A stretch of DNA of 64,000 nt from Halopseudomonas nanhaiensis (GCF_020025155.1 NZ_CP073751.1:248001-312000), one strand, 5' to 3'; counted from the first letter of the stretch, positions 28,901 to 37,266 are shown. Numbers and translations: made by a program. Notes: generated by a model from the letters alone, not told the origin.

Positions 28901-29033
28901 CGAAGTACAGCGGCCCCTGGCAACCGTCGTGGTTGGTGGGCTAGTGACAGCTACAATTCTTACTCTGCTTGTTATTCCCGCTCTTTACCAATGGTTCGCT
29001 GATGATCCGGCTGACCTCCATGAAAAAGGTTGA
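25932..29033 (+). CDS. czcA: Heavy-metal RND efflux pump, CzcA/CusA family
   Basis: 1033 residues with 12 membrane segments and two large periplasmic loops. The helix-4 proton-relay motif reads AIAIGMMVDGAVVVVENVDR: the DGA and VEN parts are those of CzcA, but the first Asp (DFG in true CzcA) is replaced by AIG as in CusA-like pumps. It is therefore an HME-RND pump whose metal (Zn/Cd/Co, Ni, or another) is uncertain. GGGGAG precedes the ATG. It works with czcB and czcC upstream. Confidence 0.9.
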   Translation: MQSIIRFALGNRLLVIVLALATLVGGYFAYRTLPVDAYPDISPALVQVFVETEGLAPEEVEKYVTYPIESAMNGLPKLDHVRSISNFGLSVVNIYFEEGTDIYFARQLVGERLQNASESIPRGFGDPVMGPITTGLGQILFYVLEDTSGRYSTTELREIQDWIVKFNLQTVKGVTEVLSIGGEVKQFQVNVDPSALLRYDISLPEIKERIEANNANAGAQFIVKNDEEYIVRSVGLATDLDSLRNIVIKTINGTPIYLHQLGDLKIGGEIRRGVTTKDGNGEVVVGMVLKLIGSNTSQVISSVKQELATINANLPSGVVVQPYYDQATLVKAAVTTVINALLQGIILVALVLLAFMGGLRPSLVVALSIPFSVGFTFIAMKVFGISANLMSLGGLAIAIGMMVDGAVVVVENVDRMLREAQPDESRLHIVMRACHSVARPILFAISIIIVVFLPLFTLQGVEGATFKPLAYTVAVAMFGSLIFALMIAPVAASLLMRAPKIREDRPRKDIVGFLLKGYEPLIEAVVARRWIALLLAVVVLAVGTAVAPRLGSEFVPRLNEGDLLIRATMAPSISLEKAETTITVFERQLMEDFPEVTQVVSRIGRGEVGAHADPVNNAEIFVSLKPQEQWVSATTLDGLYAAMSERFESFPGAKFNFTQPIAAAVDELLTGTKAELAAKLFGDDLDILVEKAQEIEQVMRTVRGAQDVQRDQIGGTPQLRITLDRAAIARYGLNVNDVHDTLSVAVGGSEAGQVFEGIRRFDIYVRLKQEARNKAEVIRQLILENAAGQRIPLEELASIEEVVGPRQITRENNQRFITIQTNVRDRDIGSFVAEADAAIAQQVDLPPGYFLKWGGQFELQQQANKRLMIVVPITLTLVFIMLYANFGSLRNAALIMLNIPLALVGGIVGLWLTGQSLSVPASIGFIALFGIALENGLVLVSSLNELVRDGVSVAQASVRAACARLRAVLMTAVTTALGLFPLLFASGTGSEVQRPLATVVVGGLVTATILTLLVIPALYQWFADDPADLHEKG

Positions 29034-29047
29034 ATGGAGACAACGTC

Positions 29048-29389
29048 GTGCAAGAGATAAAGGCTTACATAAAGAGCCATAAGCTCGAAGCGGTAACCCT
29101 GGCACTGCATCGGGTTAGTGGTATCAGCGGTATGAGCGTCTCCGACGTGCGCGGCTTTGGGCGTAGCAAGGCCCATCCCAGGGTGGGTCATCCAATTGAT
29201 GGCACGGCAGATCTCGTTAATCACGTAAAGATTGAGATCGTCTGCCAGGACCAATACGTGGACGAGGTGATTCAAGTGCTAAAAGCGGTGGCTCATACCG
29301 GATTGCGGGGGGACGGGCGTATCTTCGTCAGTGATGTTCGACGGGCGATTCGGATACAGGACGGTTCCGAGGACGACACTGTGTCGTGA
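29048..29389 (+). CDS. PII-like (GlnB-fold) protein of the metal-efflux operon
   Basis: 113 residues from GTG 29048, with GGAG eight bases upstream; TTG at 29030 would overlap czcA. It opens MQEIKAYIKSHKLEAV and keeps the PII segments VKIEIVC and GDGRIFVSDVRRAIRI (phosphate-binding loop). The T-loop region GFGRSKAHPRVGHPIDGTAD lacks the Tyr that is uridylylated in GlnB. It is thus a PII relative, not a nitrogen sensor. A role in gating or sensing for the RND pump is likely from its position, 14 bp after czcA. Confidence 0.85.
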   Translation: MQEIKAYIKSHKLEAVTLALHRVSGISGMSVSDVRGFGRSKAHPRVGHPIDGTADLVNHVKIEIVCQDQYVDEVIQVLKAVAHTGLRGDGRIFVSDVRRAIRIQDGSEDDTVS

Positions 29390-29527
29390 TACGTGGCGTT
29401 GAGGATAATGCCGGCGATTTGAAAACGCGCGTGGCAATCCGCCAGGTTATCGTTCGTGCGCTGGCTGAACAGCTAACGATCCTCGGGGAATCGCCTGAAG
29501 CAATTTGATTGAAGAAATGGAGGCGCG

Positions 29528-30430
29528 ATGGGACATCAACACGTACATAATGAGCAGGCGGGGGACAAACGCGTTTGGTGGGCTGTCGTCGTCAATGTCG
29601 TTTTGACTGTCGTGCAAATCGTTGGGGGAATCCTGTCAGGGAGCCTCTCGCTGGTCGCCGATGCCATTCACAACCTGAGCGACGCCATCTCAATGGCGAT
29701 CGCTTATATCGCTCGAAGAATAGCTAGACGGCCGGCAAGTGAAGACTGGACGTTTGGATACGTTCGAGCCGAGCTGATCGCCGCGCTCATCAACTATACC
29801 ACCTTGATTGTAATCGGGTTGTATTTGGTGTACGAAGCGATATTTCGATTCATAGAACCGGAGCCGATTGAAGGATGGACCGTAGTAATCATTGCGGTTA
29901 TAGCCTTGGTGGTTGATGCCATAACGGCCCTGCTGACTTTTAAATTATCCAAGTCCAGCATGAATATACGTGCTGCGTTCTTGCACAACGTATCCGACGC
30001 GCTGGGGTCTGTTGGGGTTATCGTGGCCGGCACGTTGATTATCCTGTTCGACTGGTACTTCATAGACCCGTTGATAACGTTGATGATCGCCGGCTACATA
30101 CTCTGGCAGGCTTTTTCCGAGATTGGTGGTGCCATCCGGATACTCATGTCCGCTACGCCTTCCAATATCGACCCAAAAGCAGTCGTCTCCCGTTCGTTAG
30201 CGATACCAGGGGTTTGCGGAATCCATCACCTCCATATCTGGCCCATTGATGAGCATCGTATTTCAATAGAAGCGCATGTGGTCATAAAGGATGAATACAT
30301 GACGCGCAGCGAGGATATCAAGGGTGAGATCAAGCAGATGTTGGCCAGCGTGTTTTCAGTAAAGCACGCTACCCTCGATGTGGAATCCCAGTCGAGAGAA
30401 TGCAGCGGATCCAAGACTTTTGGGCACTAA
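29528..30430 (+). CDS. czcD: CDF-family zinc/cadmium/cobalt exporter
   Basis: 300 residues, six membrane segments. Metal-site residues are in LVADAIHNLSDA (helix 2) and FLHNVSDALGS (helix 5), giving the H/D pairs of zinc-type CDF proteins. The C-terminal ferredoxin-like domain includes IHHLHIWPIDEHRISIEAHV. An N-terminal His cluster (MGHQHVHNEQ) may bind metal. GGAGGCG precedes the ATG. Last gene of the efflux operon, with a terminator just after it. It moves cytoplasmic Zn to the periplasm, where the RND pump can take over. Confidence 0.93.
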   Translation: MGHQHVHNEQAGDKRVWWAVVVNVVLTVVQIVGGILSGSLSLVADAIHNLSDAISMAIAYIARRIARRPASEDWTFGYVRAELIAALINYTTLIVIGLYLVYEAIFRFIEPEPIEGWTVVIIAVIALVVDAITALLTFKLSKSSMNIRAAFLHNVSDALGSVGVIVAGTLIILFDWYFIDPLITLMIAGYILWQAFSEIGGAIRILMSATPSNIDPKAVVSRSLAIPGVCGIHHLHIWPIDEHRISIEAHVVIKDEYMTRSEDIKGEIKQMLASVFSVKHATLDVESQSRECSGSKTFGH

Positions 30431-30455
30431 AGGGCGCCTTTGTGGGCGCCCTTCT
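30431..30455 (+). terminator. Terminator after czcD
   Basis: GGGCGCC and GGGCGCCC pair around TTTGT, ending in CTTCT. It stands between the convergent czcD and the porin gene. Confidence 0.7.
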
Positions 30456-30474
30456 GAAGGGTTCAGCAATCGGC

Positions 30475-31803
30475 TTAAATAACGTCGAACGGATATTCTA
30501 TAATTACCCTGACCTCATCGAGGTCAGACTCGAACGCCGTCGCTCGGGTTGTAGCCTGGCGTAGTCTAAAAGACAACCCTTGTAGTTGGCCGGTCTGTAC
30601 GATATATCTGGCCTCGACGTTGCGCTCCCAGCGTTTTTGGTCCGTGAGCGGATTGCCGTCGGCGTCTTCTCGCATGTAGACCGCGTTAGCGTTCGAGTAA
30701 TCTGCGTCTCGACCGGTAGCGTAGCGTGTCATGAACGACAAGCCCGGCACGCCATACTCACTCATATCTAAGTCATAACGAACCATCCACGACCTTTCCT
30801 TAGGTGAATTGAAGTCGCTGTACTGCAAGGAATGATCAAGGAAAATGGAGTCTGACTGCCGTAAGTAGTCGAAATCGTTGTCACCATGGTTGCGTTGATG
30901 CGATAGGGAAATGCTATGCGCGCCGGAGGCGACTCCTATTCTGGCGCTCCAAATGTCGGTATCAAACTCGCCGAGTAGATCTTTGCCTTGGTCAGTAGAG
31001 TTGTAGTAATTAAACCCGCCAAACAAAGACAACTTTTCCGATAAAGGCAATTCGCTCGCTACGCCTATGTACTTTTGATCCCAAGCGTCCTTCAAGCGAC
31101 TTGTGTATAAGCTTAGTGCCAGAGCGGAGTCGTGGGAGTAATCACCACCGAAATATGCCACCCAGGGAGAGTCGACCGGTCCGGCATAGAAGGTCTCGAA
31201 ATCGTCCAACATATTGCTACTGGTAGGCTGGCTCATGCCTGTGAGTCGGCCGCCTTGGACTGTCAAATTTTCGAGGCGAGTATGAACCAGCGTAACACCG
31301 CGGAAGCTTTCGGGCAGCAGGCGAGAATCACCATAGTGGACGACTGGTGTGGTCGGAAACACGTCTCCTGCTTGGACTACGGTGTCAAAAGCGCTCAGCT
31401 TAACAGCTGCCCCAAGCTTGGTGTACTCATCCATTGCTTCACCGTCGCTGTTGACTGGAAGCATGTCGAAAGAACTGTTTCCCCCGTTTCGCCCTTCAGA
31501 GGTGTCAAGCTTTAGACCCAGCATCGCGAAGGCATCCAGTCCGAAGCCGACTGTTCCTTGGGTGAAGCCAGACTCGAAGTTGGCTATCACCCCGTGAGCC
31601 CAAGCTTCAGAATAACCGGTCCCTTTCGGGCTAAACTGACCGTTACGGTCGTCTCGGTTGAAATAAAAATTTCTGTTAAGTACCGACAGGTCGCTTCCAT
31701 CGACAAACCCACTGGCGACTAGCTCTTCTGCTGAGAGAGTCTGTGAATGAGCGGCTACGATGACAGATGCTGCAATTAGGGTAAAACTGATTTTTTTATT
31801 CAT
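30475..31803 (-). CDS. OprD-family outer-membrane porin
   Basis: 442 residues from MNKKISFTLIAASVIVAA, a signal peptide cut near LSA. The mature part begins ASGFVDGSDLSVLNRNFYF, contains GYSEAWAHGVIANFESGFTQ and ends in IIEYPFDVI, as in the OprD (occ) family of substrate-specific porins. A longer start at 31839 has no ribosome site. Known in Pseudomonas aeruginosa: CzcRS activation represses oprD and links zinc to carbapenem resistance. Here a porin of that family sits end to end with the czc operon, though its own regulation cannot be read. Confidence 0.88.
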   Translation of the reverse strand: MNKKISFTLIAASVIVAAHSQTLSAEELVASGFVDGSDLSVLNRNFYFNRDDRNGQFSPKGTGYSEAWAHGVIANFESGFTQGTVGFGLDAFAMLGLKLDTSEGRNGGNSSFDMLPVNSDGEAMDEYTKLGAAVKLSAFDTVVQAGDVFPTTPVVHYGDSRLLPESFRGVTLVHTRLENLTVQGGRLTGMSQPTSSNMLDDFETFYAGPVDSPWVAYFGGDYSHDSALALSLYTSRLKDAWDQKYIGVASELPLSEKLSLFGGFNYYNSTDQGKDLLGEFDTDIWSARIGVASGAHSISLSHQRNHGDNDFDYLRQSDSIFLDHSLQYSDFNSPKERSWMVRYDLDMSEYGVPGLSFMTRYATGRDADYSNANAVYMREDADGNPLTDQKRWERNVEARYIVQTGQLQGLSFRLRQATTRATAFESDLDEVRVIIEYPFDVI

Positions 31804-32213
31804 ACTTTTTCTTGTCAATAGCGAGACATTTGGGTGCATGTTGAATCGTAGCTCCGCCTAAATATCGGGAACGTTGCGGGGAGATTACAATTCTGTCAGG
31901 ACAGCACTGAATGATCAGGGTCCTGCGCGTTATTTCACTGTACGGTTTGACACCGAAGCGGCTGCAACGGTACTTAGGCATTTCGCTCTGGCTTGGTCCT
32001 CGTCTATCGGTGACCTGTAACGGGAGGCCTCGTTAACCGAGCGAAGGAAGGCGCAACATAGGCGGGCAAATAACCAGTCTAGGTAAACCCAACCGGATTG
32101 AACTCGATGGCATTGCTAGTCGATGTGAATGCTCCACGTCGGCTGAGCATCGTACGTGGCTTATCTTAGTCCAGCGTGGGTTGCCGCCAAACTGGGACTA
32201 GCACAGTGACGGT
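31804..32213. other. Intergenic, upstream of the porin
   Basis: 410 bp. A CTGTCAGGACAG dyad near 31896 could be a regulator site for the porin, but it does not match the box at 20909. No gene seen. Confidence 0.4.
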
Positions 32214-32835
32214 CTAGCGGAACCGATCGAGCATGTCCAACGCCTGCGCGCGGCTCAGCTTCATTTGGTTAATACTCAGCTCGTGCGAGGCCAGCAAAGT
32301 CGCCATATTTGCAAGTTTTCGGGCCAGACGCTCCCTTGGCCGATCAAAGGTCAATTCGCCTTCTTTGGCCACCCCTACGGTAGGGTTCTCGTCCAGAAAC
32401 TCCCGGCCAGCCTGAATGTACAGGCGCAGCGCGTCAGCTTCCTGGGCATGGGCGCCAACCATGTGGTCGATGTAGGTCACGGTATCGCGTACGCCCTGTG
32501 CCAACGCTTCTGCATCGGCCAGCTGGGTTTCCAGCCGCTTTCGAGCGGTTTGGTACTGCACCTGACGTTCTACGGCTCCACCCAGAAAGCGATCAAGCGA
32601 GCCCGGTTTCTTGGCGATCTGCTCGGGCGAGGCTTTCGCCATTGATGACAGGACTTCAGCGATCAGCGAAGCCAGACCACTCACGGCGCCACGCTCCATC
32701 AGATCCGATAGATGGATGACGGTCTCCGAGCTTTTCCAGCGAGCCACCGTATTCGCCCAGCTTGGCTGGGTTAGCGAACAGCTCCGGTAGCACCTGCTTT
32801 TTGATCTGCTCAACTGATACTGCTGAAATGCTCAT
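32214..32835 (-). pseudogene. TelA/KlaA-type toxic-anion resistance gene, frameshifted and truncated
   Basis: An ATG at 32835 opens MSISAVSVEQIKKQVLPELF and continues to GGSLEKLG; there the frame must change (near 32728-32735) to continue as ETVIHLSDLMERGAVSGLA and on to RKRLETQLADAEALAQGVRD, GREFLDENP and QALDMLDRFR. These are TelA-family (PF05816) features. The protein stops at 32214, well before the usual C-terminus. Frameshift plus 3' loss make it a remnant. A single base error in the sequence could explain the first lesion, not the second. Confidence 0.7.
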
Positions 32836-32925
32836 GCCGCTATGTCTCTTCTGTGAAATCGCATCTCGGGTATCGACCCGGGCGACAGATAGCTTGAGTC
32901 TGAATGAAGCAGGACAAAACCCAAG

Positions 32926-34041
32926 TCACTCACCCTGCACGTTATTGACGATCCAGTCGCCGAAGAAGGGGTCTTCTAACTCGTAACGGCCCTGAGCCAC
33001 AGGGGCCAGATGAGTTTTTTTCCTCAGACGATTGACCGCGTTTTGGATAGTCGGAACGTCGATCTCACCCATCCCCAGCTCCTCGGCGATAAACGTCCGG
33101 GCCTCCTGGCTGTACATCCCTTGGGTGTTACCTGAGATAACCCACTGCAAAACAGCTCGATCAACCGGCTTCATCTCCGCCCAGGTAGCAAGGTATGCCT
33201 CATCCTGGTTGTTTTCTTCGAGGTATTGCTGAGTTGCGGCGCGAATGTCGGTGCCGCCTTTCAATATGAGCTGGTCGATGATCTGGCGATAGTCGAAAGG
33301 CACCTTCTTGATCATCTTGAATGCTGCCTGGCATTCGTTGAGGTCCAAGGTACGCCCCGTTGCTTCGTTGAAAGCCGCAGCCATGTGTTCCAGATAGGCG
33401 CGGCCGAACTCAGGGAGATCTATTTGCTGTGAGCTACTGAACAGCGGGGCATTGCGCTTGTTGAACAGCTTTGTGAGTCCGCTTCGACTGGAGCCGGTGT
33501 AAATCACTCGGACCCGTTGCCGGTTCGAGTCGATCAGTCCGCGCAGCGCGAAGACCAAGGGCTCGAACGCCTGACTGGTAGCCAGGTGCTGCACCTCGTC
33601 CAGAGCGAGCAAGACACGGCGGCCATCTGCAATCAGAGCGTCAAACATTTCCTGCACTGCATCGAGCTTCTGTGCGGGGTCCGCGCCGGCCACCTCGAGG
33701 CTCACCCCGCCTATTGGCGTATCAATCCCGCCACTTCGAAACTTGCCGAACCAGCCCTTTGCTTTGTCTTTGAATCGAGCCTGATTTCCGGCTTTCTGAA
33801 GCCCGATGATCATGCTGTCCACTGGGTCGTTCATGCGGTCCCAGAAGTTGACGTAGACGGTCAGGTAATCGCGTTGCTCCGCTGCCATAGGCAGCAGGTC
33901 GTCGAGCAGAAACTCGGTTTTGCCCATCCGGCGGGGAGCGAACAGGGTTAGAGCCGTGGTTGCGCCGACGTTGAAGCGGTCGAGCACCTGCTCGGCCAGG
34001 TCAGTACGCGCAAAGTGCCAATTGATTTGAGCTTCGGTCAT
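32926..34041 (-). CDS. AAA-type ATPase of unknown role
   Basis: 371 residues. Walker A is FAPRRMGKTEFLL, of the archaeal-ATPase/STAND-like type, and Walker B is VLLALDEVQHL. A sensor motif VIYTGSSRSGL follows. The C-terminal 110 residues look like a winged helix (ARTFIAEELGMGEIDVPTIQNAV). This architecture is common for DNA-linked or conflict-system ATPases, but I cannot name a function. Two tandem operators lie 15-55 bp before the ATG, pointing to tight regulation. The decayed telA-like gene lies downstream on the same strand. Confidence 0.75.
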   Translation of the reverse strand: MTEAQINWHFARTDLAEQVLDRFNVGATTALTLFAPRRMGKTEFLLDDLLPMAAEQRDYLTVYVNFWDRMNDPVDSMIIGLQKAGNQARFKDKAKGWFGKFRSGGIDTPIGGVSLEVAGADPAQKLDAVQEMFDALIADGRRVLLALDEVQHLATSQAFEPLVFALRGLIDSNRQRVRVIYTGSSRSGLTKLFNKRNAPLFSSSQQIDLPEFGRAYLEHMAAAFNEATGRTLDLNECQAAFKMIKKVPFDYRQIIDQLILKGGTDIRAATQQYLEENNQDEAYLATWAEMKPVDRAVLQWVISGNTQGMYSQEARTFIAEELGMGEIDVPTIQNAVNRLRKKTHLAPVAQGRYELEDPFFGDWIVNNVQGE

Positions 34042-34055
34042 AGGATTAGTGTCGG

Positions 34056-34096
34056 TTAGTAATCAGGTTTACTAAGTTAGTACATCGGCGTACTAA
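34056..34096. promoter_or_regulatory. Two tandem inverted-repeat operators
   Basis: TTAGTAAtcaggtTTACTAA (34056-34075) and TTAGTACatcggcGTACTAA (34077-34096). Each has perfect 7-bp arms and a 6-bp spacer, and they are 21 bp apart, two helical turns, so two dimers would bind the same face. They lie just upstream of the AAA ATPase. Confidence 0.75.
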
Positions 34097-34253
34097 ACAC
34101 AACTAAAGCTGACGCGCCCCGGGCCCGCGGGGACGAATGGCAGATTCCGAATGATCGAGGTTGAGGCTGATCACGGCCGTTTTTTGACTGACGGGCCGTT
34201 GGGATTCTGGAGAGGGTGGTTATTCTGGTCGTAAACCAACGGGAGGAACGGCG

Positions 34254-34382
34254 ATGAGCGCTGAAGGTGCACTTTTGAGGATCCAGGAAATATTATCAGG
34301 CCGGGAATGGTCCGCTGAGACGCCAGCCGAGATTGCACAAGTGATGGAAGCCGCCGGCTATGAAATCGAAGATATTGACTGA
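34254..34382 (+). CDS. Small acidic protein
   Basis: 42 residues, MSAEGALLRIQEILSGREWS, ending EAAGYEIEDID. GGAGG lies seven bases before the ATG. Codon use and the helical acidic composition look genuine. Divergent from the AAA ATPase. No known family. Confidence 0.5.
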   Translation: MSAEGALLRIQEILSGREWSAETPAEIAQVMEAAGYEIEDID

Positions 34383-34466
34383 TAGCATGGCCCAAAGCAC
34401 CGGTCCAGACACTCCTAAGGAAATTGGCGCACCGCCGGGGCTAGGTAGAAAGGAGAACTACTCATT

Positions 34467-34634
34467 ATGCCGCGCGGTACAACGACAATCGTCCTCAAGG
34501 GCAGTGCAATGGACGGGCGGGAGCTGCGCATTTTCCTGACCGACCGCTTTTGGCCGGAAGCGGACGGTTCGATTAAGCGTCGGATCCAGACAGTGCTTTA
34601 CAGCAAAAGCACTGTTCGCTTTGGGGGCTTCTGA
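34467..34634 (+). CDS. Small hypothetical protein, possibly truncated
   Basis: 55 residues, MPRGTTTIVLKGSAMDGREL, with FLTDRFWPEADGSIKRR after it. AAAGGAG precedes the ATG by nine bases. The last 12 residues look unlike the rest, so the true gene may have been cut. Follows the other small gene in the same direction. Confidence 0.4.
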   Translation: MPRGTTTIVLKGSAMDGRELRIFLTDRFWPEADGSIKRRIQTVLYSKSTVRFGGF

Positions 34635-34983
34635 CTCGGTGGCTTAGCGTCGACAGTCCGAGCACGCGCTTTACTTCAGCCCTGGCGCGCCAATGCGCCA
34701 ATCGCCTAATCGGGGAAGGGGACAGCTCAATCGGAGCACCGGGCGCTTCGCTTCGTTCTACTCCGATACCGACAGACTCAGAAAAAGCGTGAATCAGCTG
34801 TGTCTTTCCGAGCGACGGCGTCGCAGATGAGATGGATGGTACTGATGAGCGGAACCCATACGAGTACAAAGAGTACACACAGTGTGGTGGCGAAAACTTT
34901 TCGAGCGCAATAAAGGTATTTCATGACCCTCCTATTTTGGGCTGGGTCGCATCGCAGAACGGAGCGCGAAACCAACCGTGCCG

Positions 34984-35322
34984 CTATTCAGTCGGATGCC
35001 CCGTGTGCTTTTGGCCACCACTGACTGCGCTGGTTCCGCTTTTAGCGTCCGTCGCTGCACGGCAGGGCCGAAGAGCGGCGATCGTCGGGTTCGGCAAACT
35101 TCGCCGACTGTCTTTCTCTCGTCGAGCCAATCCACGGTGGCGTGAATCGAAATTCCGCGCCCAGGTGAATCTGCCTTTCAAGCATGCGTGATAAAGCACG
35201 ACCAGCCCCAAGAGCAATGAAATGGTCGAGAACAGCGGCGAGCTTATGTTCACGATTGCCGCAGCGGCAAATAGGAACCCTGCTATGATCCCGAACAGTA
35301 CTGACCGCAGCAAATATCCCAA
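34984..35322 (-). CDS. Possible small membrane protein
   Basis: 112 residues from a TTG start preceded by a very strong GAGGAGG. The first 50 residues contain two hydrophobic helices (SVLFGIIAGFLFAAAAIVNI and LFSTISLLLGLVVLYHACL). The second half is Arg/Ser-rich and reads like out-of-frame sequence, so a frameshift is possible. It is the only candidate in an otherwise empty 34635-35406 stretch. Confidence 0.4.
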   Translation of the reverse strand: MGYLLRSVLFGIIAGFLFAAAAIVNISSPLFSTISLLLGLVVLYHACLKGRFTWARNFDSRHRGLARREKDSRRSLPNPTIAALRPCRAATDAKSGTSAVSGGQKHTGHPTE

Positions 35323-35406
35323 TTCTCCTCCTCGCTACTCTAAAAGGCCTTTAATGGGCTCTGCGCGGCGGCTAAAGTTCAGCTCCTTCGCATCGCCTGC
35401 ATCGAC

Positions 35407-36795
35407 CTATTCCAACGAAAGGAAGAAATCCCAAACCTCACGAGGACCGAAATTCGGCCATTGGTGATGGTTGCTTCCCTGGCTGTAGGTGCACCAGCGA
35501 ACAGGGAAGTCCGCTGCGCAGTTTGTGTATTCCACGCAATTGCCTTCCGAAGCGACCGGTTGTGTCTCCGGTCCGCACATATTCACATCCAACCAATAAT
35601 CGCGAAGAGCCACACCCCCCGCTTCGTAGTCGATTGCGGAGTCCTCTGGATCGTGTGCTATCCAAGCAGCAGACATGTCTTCGCACATGTTCGGATCGAC
35701 AACGGGGGCGCCAGCACCTGCTGCTGCGAAAGCCCGGACGTCCATGCCACGCTCACATGCCAGCCGTGCTGAAAAATAGCCGCCCATACTGAAACCCACG
35801 GTGTAAATACGCTGCTCGTCGACGCAGCTTTCTACTTTTGCCTCTTGCAGCATTGCATCGAAAAATTGCAGGTCGGCCGTCCCTTCAAGCTCCCATGTGG
35901 TGCCGCTCCCCCCATGCTTGTCTCCCACCGCACCCTGGTTGTCCATGGATAGTCCTTCGGGGTAGATCAAAATCGCGTCGTCCCCCATGGTCGAAGCGAG
36001 GTTGCCGTAATCCGTGTTTTGAAATTGACCATCACGGCCGCGACCGTGGAAACCGAACACCACCGGATAGGCCCTGTCCTGGTCGTAACCGGTAGGCAAG
36101 TCGACGGTATATTTTCTGCTCACTCCGTTGATCTGTAGGCTGTGTTCACCTTCGGCGAGCGGTTCGAAGCCACACCCCGCCGACGCATAAGGATATGGAT
36201 TAAGAACTGGGTCGTCGGGCTCGCTGGGTGCCGGATCTTGCGGCTCGGTTGGAGTCGGCTCCTCAGGCTCAGTTGGAGTCGGTTCCTCGGGCTCGGTTGG
36301 GGTAGGCTCCTCAGGCTCGGTTGGAGTCGGCTCCTCGGGCTCGGTCGGAGTCGGTTCCTCGGGCTCGGTCGGAGTTGGTTCCTCCGGCTCGGTCGGATTA
36401 GGCTCTTCCGGCTCAGCGGGAGTCGGCTCTTCAGGCTCGGTCGGTACGGGTTCAGCAGGCTGCTCCTCAGGCTCCTGCTCCTCCGGATCAGGGTTGGTAG
36501 GAGTCAGTATAGGCCCAGGCGTGCTCGGATCGGCAGGGGATTCCTCCTCCTCCTCTTCTTCAGACTCTGGATCCTGCGGCTGCGGCCGAGGGGACGAAGG
36601 TCGGTTGGGAGGATTCTGCGGAGCCGTAGGGATGCCGGCATCTGGCGTATCAGTCGGTGGCGGAGTTTGCTCCTCTGGCGTCGGCGTCGGCGTCGGCGTC
36701 GGCTCTGCCTCTTCGCTGCTGCCACCCCCACCCCCACCGCCGCAACCCGCGCTCAGTAGCGCCATCAACACCCAACAGCCCAGTTTGGCTTTCAT
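35407..36795 (-). CDS. Surface lipoprotein esterase with a Pro/Glu/Thr repeat stalk
   Basis: 462 residues from ATG 36795, with GGAGGAG just upstream. A lipoprotein signal with lipobox LSAGC precedes a Gly run, then about 160 residues of Pro/Glu/Thr with an 8-residue repeat (PTEPEEPT). The C-terminal 260 residues are an alpha/beta hydrolase of the polyhydroxybutyrate depolymerase / feruloyl esterase type (LpqC-like): VVFGFHGRGRDG is the oxyanion strand, GFSMGG holds the nucleophilic Ser, and SNHHQWP the His. The protein is probably anchored to the membrane and held out by the stalk. Substrate unknown. Confidence 0.8.
   Translation of the reverse strand: MKAKLGCWVLMALLSAGCGGGGGGGSSEEAEPTPTPTPTPEEQTPPPTDTPDAGIPTAPQNPPNRPSSPRPQPQDPESEEEEEEESPADPSTPGPILTPTNPDPEEQEPEEQPAEPVPTEPEEPTPAEPEEPNPTEPEEPTPTEPEEPTPTEPEEPTPTEPEEPTPTEPEEPTPTEPEEPTPTEPQDPAPSEPDDPVLNPYPYASAGCGFEPLAEGEHSLQINGVSRKYTVDLPTGYDQDRAYPVVFGFHGRGRDGQFQNTDYGNLASTMGDDAILIYPEGLSMDNQGAVGDKHGGSGTTWELEGTADLQFFDAMLQEAKVESCVDEQRIYTVGFSMGGYFSARLACERGMDVRAFAAAGAGAPVVDPNMCEDMSAAWIAHDPEDSAIDYEAGGVALRDYWLDVNMCGPETQPVASEGNCVEYTNCAADFPVRWCTYSQGSNHHQWPNFGPREVWDFFLSLE
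36241..36450 (-). repeat. 24-bp tandem repeat coding for the PTEPEEPT stalk
   Basis: About eight to nine imperfect copies of a 24-bp unit, seen on the plus strand as GGCTCGGTTGGAGTCGGCTC-type blocks. All variants keep the frame. Such repeats gain and lose units readily. Confidence 0.8.
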
Positions 36796-37266
36796 CCGCT
36801 CCTCCGTCTGTATCAAACCATCGTCAGCGCGCCGCAAACGCGGCATGACTTGGCGGAGAAGCAAAACAAGCGTAACTCGTCGGCCCGGAGCTAGTTTTTG
36901 ACGCGCCTGATCGTCGCTCCGCTCCGCCAGGCATGCAGATGAGATATCCGTGGAGCCGAAAAGTGCAATCGGATCGCCAGCGAAATGTCAGTACCGGTTT
37001 TGGGTCGGCGTTTCCGCCAACGAAGCGGCGTTCGTGTTTCGAACCGTTTGAAATAATTTAATGCATCCACGCAGTGAACCTCGACAGGGGCTTTGGTAGA
37101 ATCGCGGCTCTTCTCAACCGATCCCTGTTCTCAGATGGCCATTGGCGTAACCCCACCATAGCGCTCCATCCTCGCTCGCACTCGCCGGGCATCTCCTTTC
37201 GCATGCCAATTCCGTGACGTAGCGCGTTGAGTTGGTTTGAATCAGCACCATCTGAGAATACTAATC
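36796..37266. other. Intergenic gap of 470 bp
   Basis: Divergent promoter region for the esterase and the envelope operon. I see no gene and no promoter strong enough to mark. Confidence 0.4.

Noticed and set aside
36142..36759. 205-codon Arg/Leu/Gly-rich plus frame over the esterase
   Set aside because: An antisense artefact of the PTEPEEPT repeat; the minus frame has a lipobox and hydrolase motifs.
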